DNA of 64,000 nt from JACVRW01 sp963808775. Lineage in GTDB: Bacteria > Actinomycetota > Thermoleophilia > Solirubrobacterales > Thermoleophilaceae. The stretch spans positions 372,001 through 436,000 of the forward strand of contig CAWEGR010000004.1 of assembly GCA_963808775.1 (NCBI GenBank), in the 5' to 3' direction. The notes under the pieces were generated by a model, which was given only the letters and a program-made list of their open reading frames with translations, was not told the DNA's origin and did not search any database. The position numbers were made by a program, and so were the translations under genes. Below, one piece after another: positions 57,707 to 64,000 of the stretch; within the stretch, counting starts at the first letter, position 1; every line of letters starts with the position of its first letter.

Positions 57707-58614
57707 TCCGGCAGAGCCTCCGAGTCGAACGCGAGCGGCAGCAGCTCGCCGATCGAGGTCCGCTCGACCGGGCCGCCCGGCCGACCGAGGTAGACGGGCG
57801 TGTCGGCGCCTCCGAACTCGGCGAGCCGCTGGCGGCAGCCGCCGCAGGGCGGGCAGACGTCGAGCTGCTCCGAGACGACCGCCACGGCGTCGATGCGCGT
57901 CTCGCCCGCGCTGATCAGCGCGCCGATCGCGGAGGTCTCCGCGCACTGGCCCTGCGGGTAGGAGGCGTTCTCCACGTTCGCCCCCGCGTAGATCGCGCCG
58001 CCCGGCGCGCGCAGCGCGGCGCCGACCTTGAAGCGCGAGTAGGGCGCGTACGCGTTTCGCATTGCCTCGTCGGCGGCGAGCAGCAGGCGCTCGGGCGAGT
58101 CGAGCAGCAGGTCGGAGTAGCTCTCCCCCACGAGCGCGTCGTCGGCGACGGCGAGCTCCTCGCGGAGCCGCGCGAGCTTCGCGTGCGAGCCCGCCTCGTC
58201 CTCATCCGGCTCGATCACGGCCTCGAGCTCGAGGTGCGGTCCGAGCCCCTCGACGCTGTCGAGGTGGATGCGCACGTTCTCCCAGAGGACGAGCCGGCGG
58301 GTCTTCTCGACCACCACCAGCGTCCCGTAGGCAGCGTCGAGCGCCTCGCGCAGGCCGGCCGCCGCGCCGACGGCCACGCGCCTGTAGTCAGAGGCGCGCG
58401 GACCGCTCTCGTCCGCGCGCCTGTACTGGATCAGCTCGTCCTCGCCGGGGTCCTGCTCGCGCAGCTTCAGGCGCCCGCGCGCACGCGCGAAGTAGGTGTC
58501 GCGCTGGCGGATCTCGCCGCGGTCCTCGCCGCCGAGCGCGAGCGCGCGCTCGAGCGTCTTCGCCGGATCGGCGTCGCGCGCCTTGATCTCGATGTTGCGG
58601 CGGGCTGCTGCCAT
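57703..58614 (-). CDS. CYTH domain - cytidine deaminase fusion
   Basis: 303 residues in one uninterrupted frame. Residues 1-171 are a CYTH domain: RNIEIKARD start, RQRDTYFARARGRLKLRE, LIQYRRAD, VVEKTRRLVLWENVRIHLD, HLELEAVIE and the usual end GESYSDLLL. Residues 174-303 are a complete zinc cytidine deaminase: NAYAPYSRFKVGAALR, VENASYPQGQCAETSAI with Cys224 and Glu226, and CPPCGGCRQ with Cys257 and Cys260. Only a few residues separate the two, with no internal start needed. Cytidine deaminase fits the salvage operon (cdd-punA-deoA-add); the CYTH half, a family acting on triphosphates, has no obvious role here. Confidence 0.92.
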   Translation of the reverse strand: MAAARRNIEIKARDADPAKTLERALALGGEDRGEIRQRDTYFARARGRLKLREQDPGEDELIQYRRADESGPRASDYRRVAVGAAAGLREALDAAYGTLVVVEKTRRLVLWENVRIHLDSVEGLGPHLELEAVIEPDEDEAGSHAKLARLREELAVADDALVGESYSDLLLDSPERLLLAADEAMRNAYAPYSRFKVGAALRAPGGAIYAGANVENASYPQGQCAETSAIGALISAGETRIDAVAVVSEQLDVCPPCGGCRQRLAEFGGADTPVYLGRPGGPVERTSIGELLPLAFDSEALPE

Positions 58615-58640
58615 GAGCCGCGCGAGGTTATCTTCGCCGC

Positions 58641-59270
58641 ATGACCCAGCGTGTCGTGGTCGTCGAGCACCCGGTTCTCGCCGACCGCCTGTCCGTCCTG
58701 CGTGACCGCTCCACCGGTCACGGGGCCTTCCGCCAGGCGCTCTTCGAGGCGTCGGCGATTCTCGCCGTGGAGGCCACGCGCGACCTGCAGGTGGAGGAGG
58801 TGGAGATCGAGACGCCGCTCGAGACCACGACGGGCCACCGCCTCCCGAAGGAGATCGCGATCGTGCCCGTGCTGCGGGCGGGCCTCGGCATGGTCGAGGC
58901 GTTCACGCGCCTGCTGCCCGACGCGCGAGTCGGGCACCTCGGCCTCTACCGCGACGAGGAGACCTTCGAGCCGCTCGAGTACTACGAGCGCCTGCCGCCG
59001 CGGCTCGACGACGCATATGTGTTCGTGGTCGACCCGATGCTCGCCACCGGGGGCAGCGCGGTGCACGCGCTCGACCGGCTCAAGTTCCGCGGCGCGAAGA
59101 AGCTGTCGCTCGTCTGCCTCGTGGTCGCACCCGAGGGCCTGAAGGCGGTGGCCGAGCAGCACGCCGACGTGCCCGTCTGGGCGGCTGCGCTCGACCGCGA
59201 GCTCGACTCGAACACGTACATCCGCCCGGGCCTCGGGGACGCGGGCGACCGGGTGTTCGGGACGGTTTAA
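58641..59270 (+). CDS. upp: Uracil phosphoribosyltransferase
   Basis: Makes UMP from uracil and PRPP; 209 residues. PRPP site FVVDPMLATGGSAVHALD, uracil-binding C-terminus YIRPGLGDAGDRVFGT, and PVLRAGLGMVEAF. Divergent from the CYTH-deaminase operon, 26 bases apart. TATCTT (58629-58634) lies six bases before ATG 58641, so the transcript is probably leaderless. It salvages uracil released by the pyrimidine phosphorylase. Confidence 0.97.
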   Translation: MTQRVVVVEHPVLADRLSVLRDRSTGHGAFRQALFEASAILAVEATRDLQVEEVEIETPLETTTGHRLPKEIAIVPVLRAGLGMVEAFTRLLPDARVGHLGLYRDEETFEPLEYYERLPPRLDDAYVFVVDPMLATGGSAVHALDRLKFRGAKKLSLVCLVVAPEGLKAVAEQHADVPVWAAALDRELDSNTYIRPGLGDAGDRVFGTV

Positions 59271-59285
59271 CCCCGCGCCAACCTG

Positions 59286-59304
59286 CGCCGGAGATACTCC
59301 GGCG
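59286..59304 (+). terminator. Hairpin after upp
   Basis: CGCCGGAG (59286-59293) and CTCCGGCG (59297-59304) pair perfectly around a three-base ATA loop, starting 15 bases after the upp stop. No U-tract. The loop and right arm include GATACT, which could also serve as the -10 of the lipoprotein gene at 59309. Confidence 0.55.
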
Positions 59305-59308
59305 GGCT

Positions 59309-59992
59309 GTGGCGGGTCGCTTCGTCATCGCCGTGCTCGCGGTCCTCCCCTTGTTGGCCGCGTGTTCGGACCCGGAACTCGAGGGCGATTGCGTCGAACG
59401 TCTCTTCTGGAAGGGCCGCGAGTACGACGGTCTCCGCTCGAAGGTCGAGCCGGGCCCGCTGGTGGGACGAGCGGCGTCTTTCGCATGCGGCGAGCACCTC
59501 GGGACGGTCGCGCTCCGGCGGGTGCCGGGGGTCCGGCCATCGATCGCTGTGGTGGTCTCGCCTCGAGGGCAGCGGAGCTACGTGGGGCTCGGGGCCGGTT
59601 ACCTGATTGAAAGTCCAGCGCACCCGTTCCACGACGAGATGGTCGGGTCGATGTGGAACGAGCCCGACCGCTACGACCTGCAGCGCTGTGGGCCACCGCG
59701 TGACGTGCCGGCACGCGCGCTACGCACGCCGTTGCCCATCGAACGGCCGCTTCAGGTCGCCGCCTTGCGCGCTAAGGACCGGCGCTACGTGACCGGCCGC
59801 GGCGTCCAGGGGATCCTCACCATGGACGCCCGCACCGAGATCGCCGACCGCCTCGACCGCCTGGGCGTCCCCTACGTCGAGGCGGGCGATCATGTTCGGC
59901 TGCGCCTGAGGGCGTGCCGCTTCACGCGGCAGGCCGAGCCTGGCCTGCGGGGCCTCGCGCAGCTCAACGTCGTTCGCGTGGCTCCGCTCTGA
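59309..59992 (+). CDS. Secreted lipoprotein of unknown function
   Basis: 227 residues. Lipoprotein signal FVIAVLAVLPLLAAC with the modified cysteine near residue 19. The mature part contains a Cys-bearing core (GDCVERLFWKGREYDGLRSK, ASFACGEHLGTVALRRVPGV) and ends in a DARTEIADRLDRLGVPYVEA helix-turn segment. No family recognised. GTG 59309 is the first start after the upp hairpin. Confidence 0.75.
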   Translation: MAGRFVIAVLAVLPLLAACSDPELEGDCVERLFWKGREYDGLRSKVEPGPLVGRAASFACGEHLGTVALRRVPGVRPSIAVVVSPRGQRSYVGLGAGYLIESPAHPFHDEMVGSMWNEPDRYDLQRCGPPRDVPARALRTPLPIERPLQVAALRAKDRRYVTGRGVQGILTMDARTEIADRLDRLGVPYVEAGDHVRLRLRACRFTRQAEPGLRGLAQLNVVRVAPL

Positions 59993-60056
59993 GCAATCCT
60001 GGATCGGGCTCGTTTGGCGAGCCCGGGGCGGGAGTGTCCTCGAGTGTGCGCCTCGC

Positions 60057-61652
60057 CTAACCGAGCGGCGCCAGCAGCGCCTTCTGGCCCTTGAACGCGA
60101 ACAGCAGCAGGTCGACCATCCGGAACGTCTGGTTGTCCGGGCCGAGCGACGGGCGCCAGGTGGGGTCGCGCACGATCGAGTGCTCCGAGCCCTCCATCGC
60201 GCGGTGGAAGGTCTCCGCGACGATGCGGGCGCCCACGCCGCGCATCCTGCCGCCCCCGAGCTCGGCCTCGCGCAGGACGTAGAACCAGAGCGGGGTGTCC
60301 CTCAGGAACGCCTCGCGCTGGGTCTGCGTGAGCAGCGAAAGGTCGGCGCCGCCCTGGCCGTCGCGGATCTGGGCCTTGGTGAGCTTGTTGAGGGTCACGC
60401 CCTTGTTCTTCAGGAACGTGGCCATCTGCTGGCCGGTCGCGAGCTTCACCATGCGCGCCCGCATGAGGTTGCGGAACGCCAGGTTCTTGCGCTTGTCGTC
60501 GAACGGCATGTTCGGGTTGCCCCCGAACGTCTCGGGCGGCAGCGTCCTGAGCGGGTCGACCAGCGTCGTGTCGATTCGCATCGCGCGGTTGAACCGGTTC
60601 GCCGCGACGGTGAGGTTCGGCCTGTTCGCGTCCGCGAAGTCGTAGAGCCGCCGGAAGTCGCCGGTCCAGTCCGCCGAGAGCCGTGGGCGGCCACCGAGAT
60701 CGCCGCCCCCGCCGGAGAAGATGAACAGCCACTCGAGGATGCCCGACTGGAAGTCGAACGCCTTGTTCCAGTTGTAGGTCGCCCGCACCATCGAGTGGCC
60801 GAGCCTGAACGCCGCGATCGAGAACTCGATCGGCATCGTCGGCACATCCGTCGGGGTGGCTCCGACCTCGAACGCCTTGCGCCCGTTGTTGAAGACGTCG
60901 TTCACCACGGGCTTCGCGCAGATGCGCGTGAGGTAGTCCGTGCGGATCATCCACTGGTAGTGCTTCACCGCGATCTCGCGCGCCTTGGCGAACCGTTGCG
61001 CCGCGGGCACCGAGGCCGGCAGCGTGTCCACGATCCGGTTGTGGAAGCGGATCATCGCCAGGTGCGTCTGCGCGACCGCGAGGTTCTCGTCGTTGCGCGG
61101 GTCCGGGATGATCGCCTTGCGCTTCTTCGCCTGCGTGTTGCCGAGGCCGCGCGGGAGGTCGAAGCCGGCCTTGCCCGGGAATCCGCCGGCGGCCATCGTC
61201 TTGCCCATCTTGAGGTGACGGTCGTCCGAGTAGAACTTCGCGGACTCCGGATCGCCCGGTCCCGCCCCGTAGAGCGAGTCGAGGTCGAGGGCAGGGGAAC
61301 GGCCCTGGAGCAGCTGCGCCGGCGAGACGCTGTCGCCGAGCATCACGGTCGTCTTGTCGAAGGTCAGGTCGTGATCGATGAACTGGCCGAGGTAGGTGAA
61401 GCCCGCGGGAATCGAGCCCGCCCCTCCTCCACCCGCCGCCATCTCGCGGCCGACCTTGAGCGCGATGCCCTCGCCAATCTGCTTGCCGCTGCCGCTCGGG
61501 CCCATGCGGCTGAAGCGGAAGGCCGGGACCGCCGCGGCGGTCGCCCTCGCGCCGGCGGCCGTCGCCACCACGGCTGTGTCGCGGCCCTCGCCGCTCTCGC
61601 CGAGCACCCCCTCACCCTCGACCCAATAGGTCTCGGACCCGTGATGCGCCAT
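60057..61652 (-). CDS. Animal heme peroxidase-like enzyme
   Basis: 531 residues of the An_peroxidase superfamily found in some bacteria. Distal histidine in FTYLGQFIDHDLTFD, calcium-site-like SLYGAGPGD, DPRNDENLAVAQTHLAMIRFHNRIVD and proximal histidine in FRLGHSMVRATYNWN. No signal peptide is visible, so it is cytoplasmic or leaves by another route. ATG 61652 is chosen for the GGAGA ribosome site just upstream; the frame stays open to 61766. Products would be oxidised halides or organic radicals; true substrate unknown. Confidence 0.88.
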   Translation of the reverse strand: MAHHGSETYWVEGEGVLGESGEGRDTAVVATAAGARATAAAVPAFRFSRMGPSGSGKQIGEGIALKVGREMAAGGGGAGSIPAGFTYLGQFIDHDLTFDKTTVMLGDSVSPAQLLQGRSPALDLDSLYGAGPGDPESAKFYSDDRHLKMGKTMAAGGFPGKAGFDLPRGLGNTQAKKRKAIIPDPRNDENLAVAQTHLAMIRFHNRIVDTLPASVPAAQRFAKAREIAVKHYQWMIRTDYLTRICAKPVVNDVFNNGRKAFEVGATPTDVPTMPIEFSIAAFRLGHSMVRATYNWNKAFDFQSGILEWLFIFSGGGGDLGGRPRLSADWTGDFRRLYDFADANRPNLTVAANRFNRAMRIDTTLVDPLRTLPPETFGGNPNMPFDDKRKNLAFRNLMRARMVKLATGQQMATFLKNKGVTLNKLTKAQIRDGQGGADLSLLTQTQREAFLRDTPLWFYVLREAELGGGRMRGVGARIVAETFHRAMEGSEHSIVRDPTWRPSLGPDNQTFRMVDLLLFAFKGQKALLAPLG

Positions 61653-61710
61653 GGACTCTCCTGTCGTCGGAAGCGAGTCTCGGCGACACTCCCAAATGGG
61701 GGTCGCGGTG

Positions 61711-62028
61711 TCAATCTGAGGCAACGAACGCGCGAGCATCGCGCAGGAATGCTGCGCATTCCGCACTGTCGCGCGTCCTGAGACGCACCCATTCGTGCAT
61801 CGGAGGCCCGTCGCCCCCGCGCCTGAACTCGCTGCCGGCGCCGGCGCCGAGCAGCTCGGCCACGCGCTCGCGAGGCAGCTTCACCACCAGGTCGCCGCCG
61901 TTCACGAAGGCGAAGAACCGCCTGCCGACCTTCCAGCCTTCGGAGGCGAACATCCGCTTGCGCTCGAGCGGCCCCAGACGCGCCACCGCCGCGTCCAGGG
62001 CCGCGATGTCGAGCTCGGCCTCAGGCAC
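61711..62028 (-). CDS. TfoX N-terminal domain-like protein
   Basis: 105 residues. RMFASEGWKVGRRFFAFVNG, GDLVVKLPRERVAELL and the closing HEWVRLRTRD match the small stand-alone TfoX-N/MmcQ-type domain; known TfoX regulates competence but these short relatives are uncharacterised. GTG 62028 overlaps the previous stop by eight bases (GTGCCTGA), the same overlap seen at fabD/fabH. Confidence 0.82.
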   Translation of the reverse strand: MPEAELDIAALDAAVARLGPLERKRMFASEGWKVGRRFFAFVNGGDLVVKLPRERVAELLGAGAGSEFRRGGDGPPMHEWVRLRTRDSAECAAFLRDARAFVASD

Positions 62029-62482
62029 CCGGCCGCCAGGTGTCGGCCCCCGGGTCGTCGCCCTTCGCGACCACGGCGAGGCGGTCGAGATAGTGCGCCC
62101 AGCCCTCCTCATGCCTGCCGGCCTCCGCGGCGTTCGCGAACCCGTGGTGGCGGAAGCGCAGCCGTGTTCCGGATCCCTCCGGCTCGAGCTCGACCTCCAC
62201 CGTCGTGCTGCCCGGCGTCAGCGGGCTCATCCCCTCGGGCTCCCAGCCCCAGGTCCAGACGAGCCGCCGCGGAGGGTCGACCTCGACGAACTCGCCGCAC
62301 GCCGTGTAGTCGCGCACCTTCACGCGGTAGGCGCCGCCCGGACGGGGGTCGAGCTCGGCGCTCGTGCCCATCCAGCGGACCGCGAGCTCCGGGTCGACCA
62401 GGAACTCCCAGACCGTCTCGGGCCGCGCGTCGATCGTGAGCTCGCGCTCGACGACGACCTCCTGCTCCTCATGCGTCTTCAT
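62021..62482 (-). CDS. SRPBCC (AHSA1-like) protein
   Basis: 153 residues of the START/SRPBCC fold: VVVERELTIDARPETVWEFL, AVRWMGTSAELDPRPGGAYR, RLVWTWGWEP and TTVEVELEPEGSGTRLRFRH. These proteins hold hydrophobic ligands, and pairs of ArsR regulator plus AHSA1 are very common. ATG 62482 lies inside the end of arsR (14-base overlap). Confidence 0.9.
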   Translation of the reverse strand: MKTHEEQEVVVERELTIDARPETVWEFLVDPELAVRWMGTSAELDPRPGGAYRVKVRDYTACGEFVEVDPPRRLVWTWGWEPEGMSPLTPGSTTVEVELEPEGSGTRLRFRHHGFANAAEAGRHEEGWAHYLDRLAVVAKGDDPGADTWRPGA

Positions 62483-62786
62483 GCCTCTTCCTTTCCTCCT
62501 TCTCAGCCTCGCGCTTGAGCGCCTCGAGCCGCGGATCCCAGAAGCTCTCGAGGAAGCGCCTCAGCTCCTCGAGCCCCTCGGGCCGCGCGCGGTAGAGCCG
62601 GCGCGTGCCGTTCCGTCGTTCGCTCACCAGGCCCGCCTCCTTCAGGACGGTCAGGTGCTGAGACACCGCCGGGCGGGTCACGTCGAACCGCCGCGCGATC
62701 TCCCCCGCCGCCAGCTCGTCGTCGCGGACGAGGGCGAGGATCTCGCGGCGGCGCGGTGCCGAGATCGCCTTGAGCGCTGCCTCCAT
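62469..62786 (-). CDS. ArsR-family transcriptional regulator
   Basis: 105 residues, winged helix: ALKAISAPRRREILALVRD, AAGEIARRFDVTRPAVSQHL (recognition helix), LVSERRNGTRRLYRARPEG. No cysteine metal site, so it is a non-metal ArsR of the type paired with SRPBCC proteins. ATG 62786 follows two adjacent palindromes (62798-62829) that are likely its own operators. Confidence 0.93.
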   Translation of the reverse strand: MEAALKAISAPRRREILALVRDDELAAGEIARRFDVTRPAVSQHLTVLKEAGLVSERRNGTRRLYRARPEGLEELRRFLESFWDPRLEALKREAEKEERKRHEDA

Positions 62787-62797
62787 GAGCGAGATAT

Positions 62798-62829
62798 GTA
62801 AGCAGATACTTACGTTAGTGTCAACTAAC
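62798..62829 (-). promoter_or_regulatory. Twin palindromes upstream of arsR
   Basis: GTAAG-CAGATA-CTTAC (62798-62813) is directly followed by GTTAGT-GTCA-ACTAAC (62814-62829), two different perfect dyads in an AT-rich island starting 12 bases before arsR. The second overlaps the last codons of tilS. Likely ArsR operator and promoter. Confidence 0.65.
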
Positions 62830-64000
62830 AGAACGAGCCGAGAGCCCAACGGTCTCTCCCGCGTCCCCGGCGCACGCCTCGTCGAGCGCCACGCCCGCGA
62901 CCCAGACGATCCGCCCGCCCGCCTCGACCACGGGCAGGGCGCGCCGCAGGGCGCGCGGGATCTTGCGGTCGGTGAACAGGTCCTGGAGGGACTTCGTCCC
63001 GCCGAGCCCGACGGGGCGCATGCTGTCGCCGTCGCGCCAGGAGCGGACGAGCGCGCCGGCTGCGAGCGCGCTCGCCTTGACGGTCACCTCCGCCGGCCCC
63101 TCGAGCGCCGCCTCGACCTCCCAGTCCCCGAAGCGCACGCGACCGGGAACCGGCAGCTCCACGGGCTGCGGCGGCTCGGCCTCGCGCGCGCGTGTGAAGC
63201 GGAGGGTCCCGTACTCGGCGACGGCCCGCAGCCCACCGCCGAGGTCGAGCGCGCTCGAGCCGCGGAGGTCGAGCTCGAGCACGGTCAGCGGCACGGGCGT
63301 GTCGCCCGCCAGCCGGCGCAGCACCAGGCGCGCGAGGGCGGGCGGCAGCTCGCGCAGCCCGGCGAGCGAGACGGCCGGGCCGCCCCCGAGCTCCGCGAGC
63401 GCCTCGTCCACGGCGTGGTCGAGCAGCTCCGCCTCCTCGCGCATGCGGCGGGCCGTCTCGGCGATCGTGCGCTCGGGGGCCGGGGCGATCGCGCGCAGGG
63501 CGTCGAGCAGCTCGTGCCGGACGCGCGCGCGGGCGAAGCGGCGGTCGGCGTTCGAGGGATCCTCGCGCCACTCGAGCCCACGCCCGTCGAGGTAGCCCCG
63601 CACCTCCTCGCGCGTGACCTCGAGCAGCGGGCGCACGAGCCGGCCGCGCCGCGGCGCCATGCCGTGCAGCGCGCGCGAGCCGGGCGAGGACGCGAGCCTG
63701 TAGAGCACCGTCTCGGCCTGGTCGGAGGCGGTGTGCGCCGCGGCGTAGTCCCCGGGAGCGAGCCGCTCGGCGAGCGCGTAACGCGCGTCGCGGGCGCGCG
63801 CCTGGAGGTTGCCCGCATCGGCGCCGAGCTCGACGCTCTCGGCGTGCAGCGGCACGTCGAGCCGCTCACAGAGCGCGCGCACGAACGCCTCGTCGTCCGC
63901 CGCCCCCTCGCGCAGGCCATGGTTCACGTGCAGCACGCTCACGCGCGCCCCGAGCCGGAGCGCCACGTCGAGCAGGCAGACCGAGTCCCCGCCGCCCGAG
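62821..64000 (-). CDS. tilS: tRNA(Ile)-lysidine synthase, 5' end beyond window
   Basis: Adds lysine to C34 of tRNA-Ile(CAU); essential. The PP-loop SGGGDSVCLLDVALRLGA is at the very edge of the window, so only about 12-40 residues are missing. HVNHGLREGAADDEAFVRAL, AAHTASDQAETVLYRL, RPLLEVTREEVRGYL and EDPSNADRRFARARVRHELL follow, then the C-terminal domain with SLQDLFTDRKIPRALRRALP. In many genomes tilS sits next to hpt and ftsH; here it lies about 21 kb away. Confidence 0.95.
   Translation of the reverse strand, partial: SGGGDSVCLLDVALRLGARVSVLHVNHGLREGAADDEAFVRALCERLDVPLHAESVELGADAGNLQARARDARYALAERLAPGDYAAAHTASDQAETVLYRLASSPGSRALHGMAPRRGRLVRPLLEVTREEVRGYLDGRGLEWREDPSNADRRFARARVRHELLDALRAIAPAPERTIAETARRMREEAELLDHAVDEALAELGGGPAVSLAGLRELPPALARLVLRRLAGDTPVPLTVLELDLRGSSALDLGGGLRAVAEYGTLRFTRAREAEPPQPVELPVPGRVRFGDWEVEAALEGPAEVTVKASALAAGALVRSWRDGDSMRPVGLGGTKSLQDLFTDRKIPRALRRALPVVEAGGRIVWVAGVALDEACAGDAGETVGLSARSVS

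Overview
The window is about 70% G+C and protein-dense, with many GTG starts and chains of genes joined by 4-base start/stop overlaps (ATGA or GTGA). Several genes appear to have no leader: a -10-like hexamer lies only 6-7 bases before the start codon. The gene content (ClpC, FtsH, a type II fatty-acid operon with a fused carboxyltransferase, type III pantothenate kinase, BMP-type nucleoside ABC transporter, AbiEi/DUF559-type protein) fits a high-GC actinobacterium, perhaps a Thermoleophilia lineage. The lineage is inference. I see no rRNA, tRNA, CRISPR array, transposase or prophage.

Layout. 1-4.2 kb: an ECF sigma factor with a coupled partial gene, clpC and a small lipoprotein. 4.2-11 kb: a PknD-like Ser/Thr kinase with a beta-propeller, an FHA protein, a sulfatase and a copper-binding protein, all broken by dense indels and in-frame stops. 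11-24 kb (minus strand): lysS, greA, a tRNA-dihydrouridine synthase, a Cys/Gly-tailed protein and a DUF559 protein, downstream of a fatty-acid operon read fabD-fabH-fabG-acpP-fabF-carboxyltransferase-GDSL hydrolase-MaoC-fabI-coaX. 24-33 kb: a GST-like protein, a GntR-controlled 2-oxoacid dehydrogenase E1 pair, a GAF kinase/LuxR regulator pair, folate genes (folP, folB, folK), a HAD hydrolase and a DUF4265 protein. 33-41 kb: a lower-GC sulfotransferase, FUSC-type membrane protein, agmatinase-like enzyme, metallophosphoesterase, a secreted tandem P-domain protein and ftsH. 41-59 kb: a nucleoside uptake and salvage island. 59-64 kb: a lipoprotein, an animal-type heme peroxidase, a TfoX-N/SRPBCC/ArsR trio and the 3' part of tilS.

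The 41-59 kb island makes a coherent pathway. A BMP lipoprotein, twin-ATPase and two permeases import nucleosides. Adenosine, cytidine and guanine deaminases, PNP and thymidine phosphorylase split them. DeoB, DeoC and a two-gene ALDH16-like aldehyde dehydrogenase burn the pentose. Hpt, Upp and a LOG-type enzyme deal with bases and nucleotides. Two members look new: a 616-residue protein with nucleoside-phosphorylase-like motifs at the end of the transporter operon, and a CYTH-cytidine deaminase fusion.

Caution on quality: at least nine otherwise normal genes (including essential lysS and the carboxyltransferase) carry one or more frameshifts, nearly all explained by loss of one dinucleotide, usually CG from a CGCG run. 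Consensus error is the likeliest cause; coordinates of these genes are given end to end across the break.
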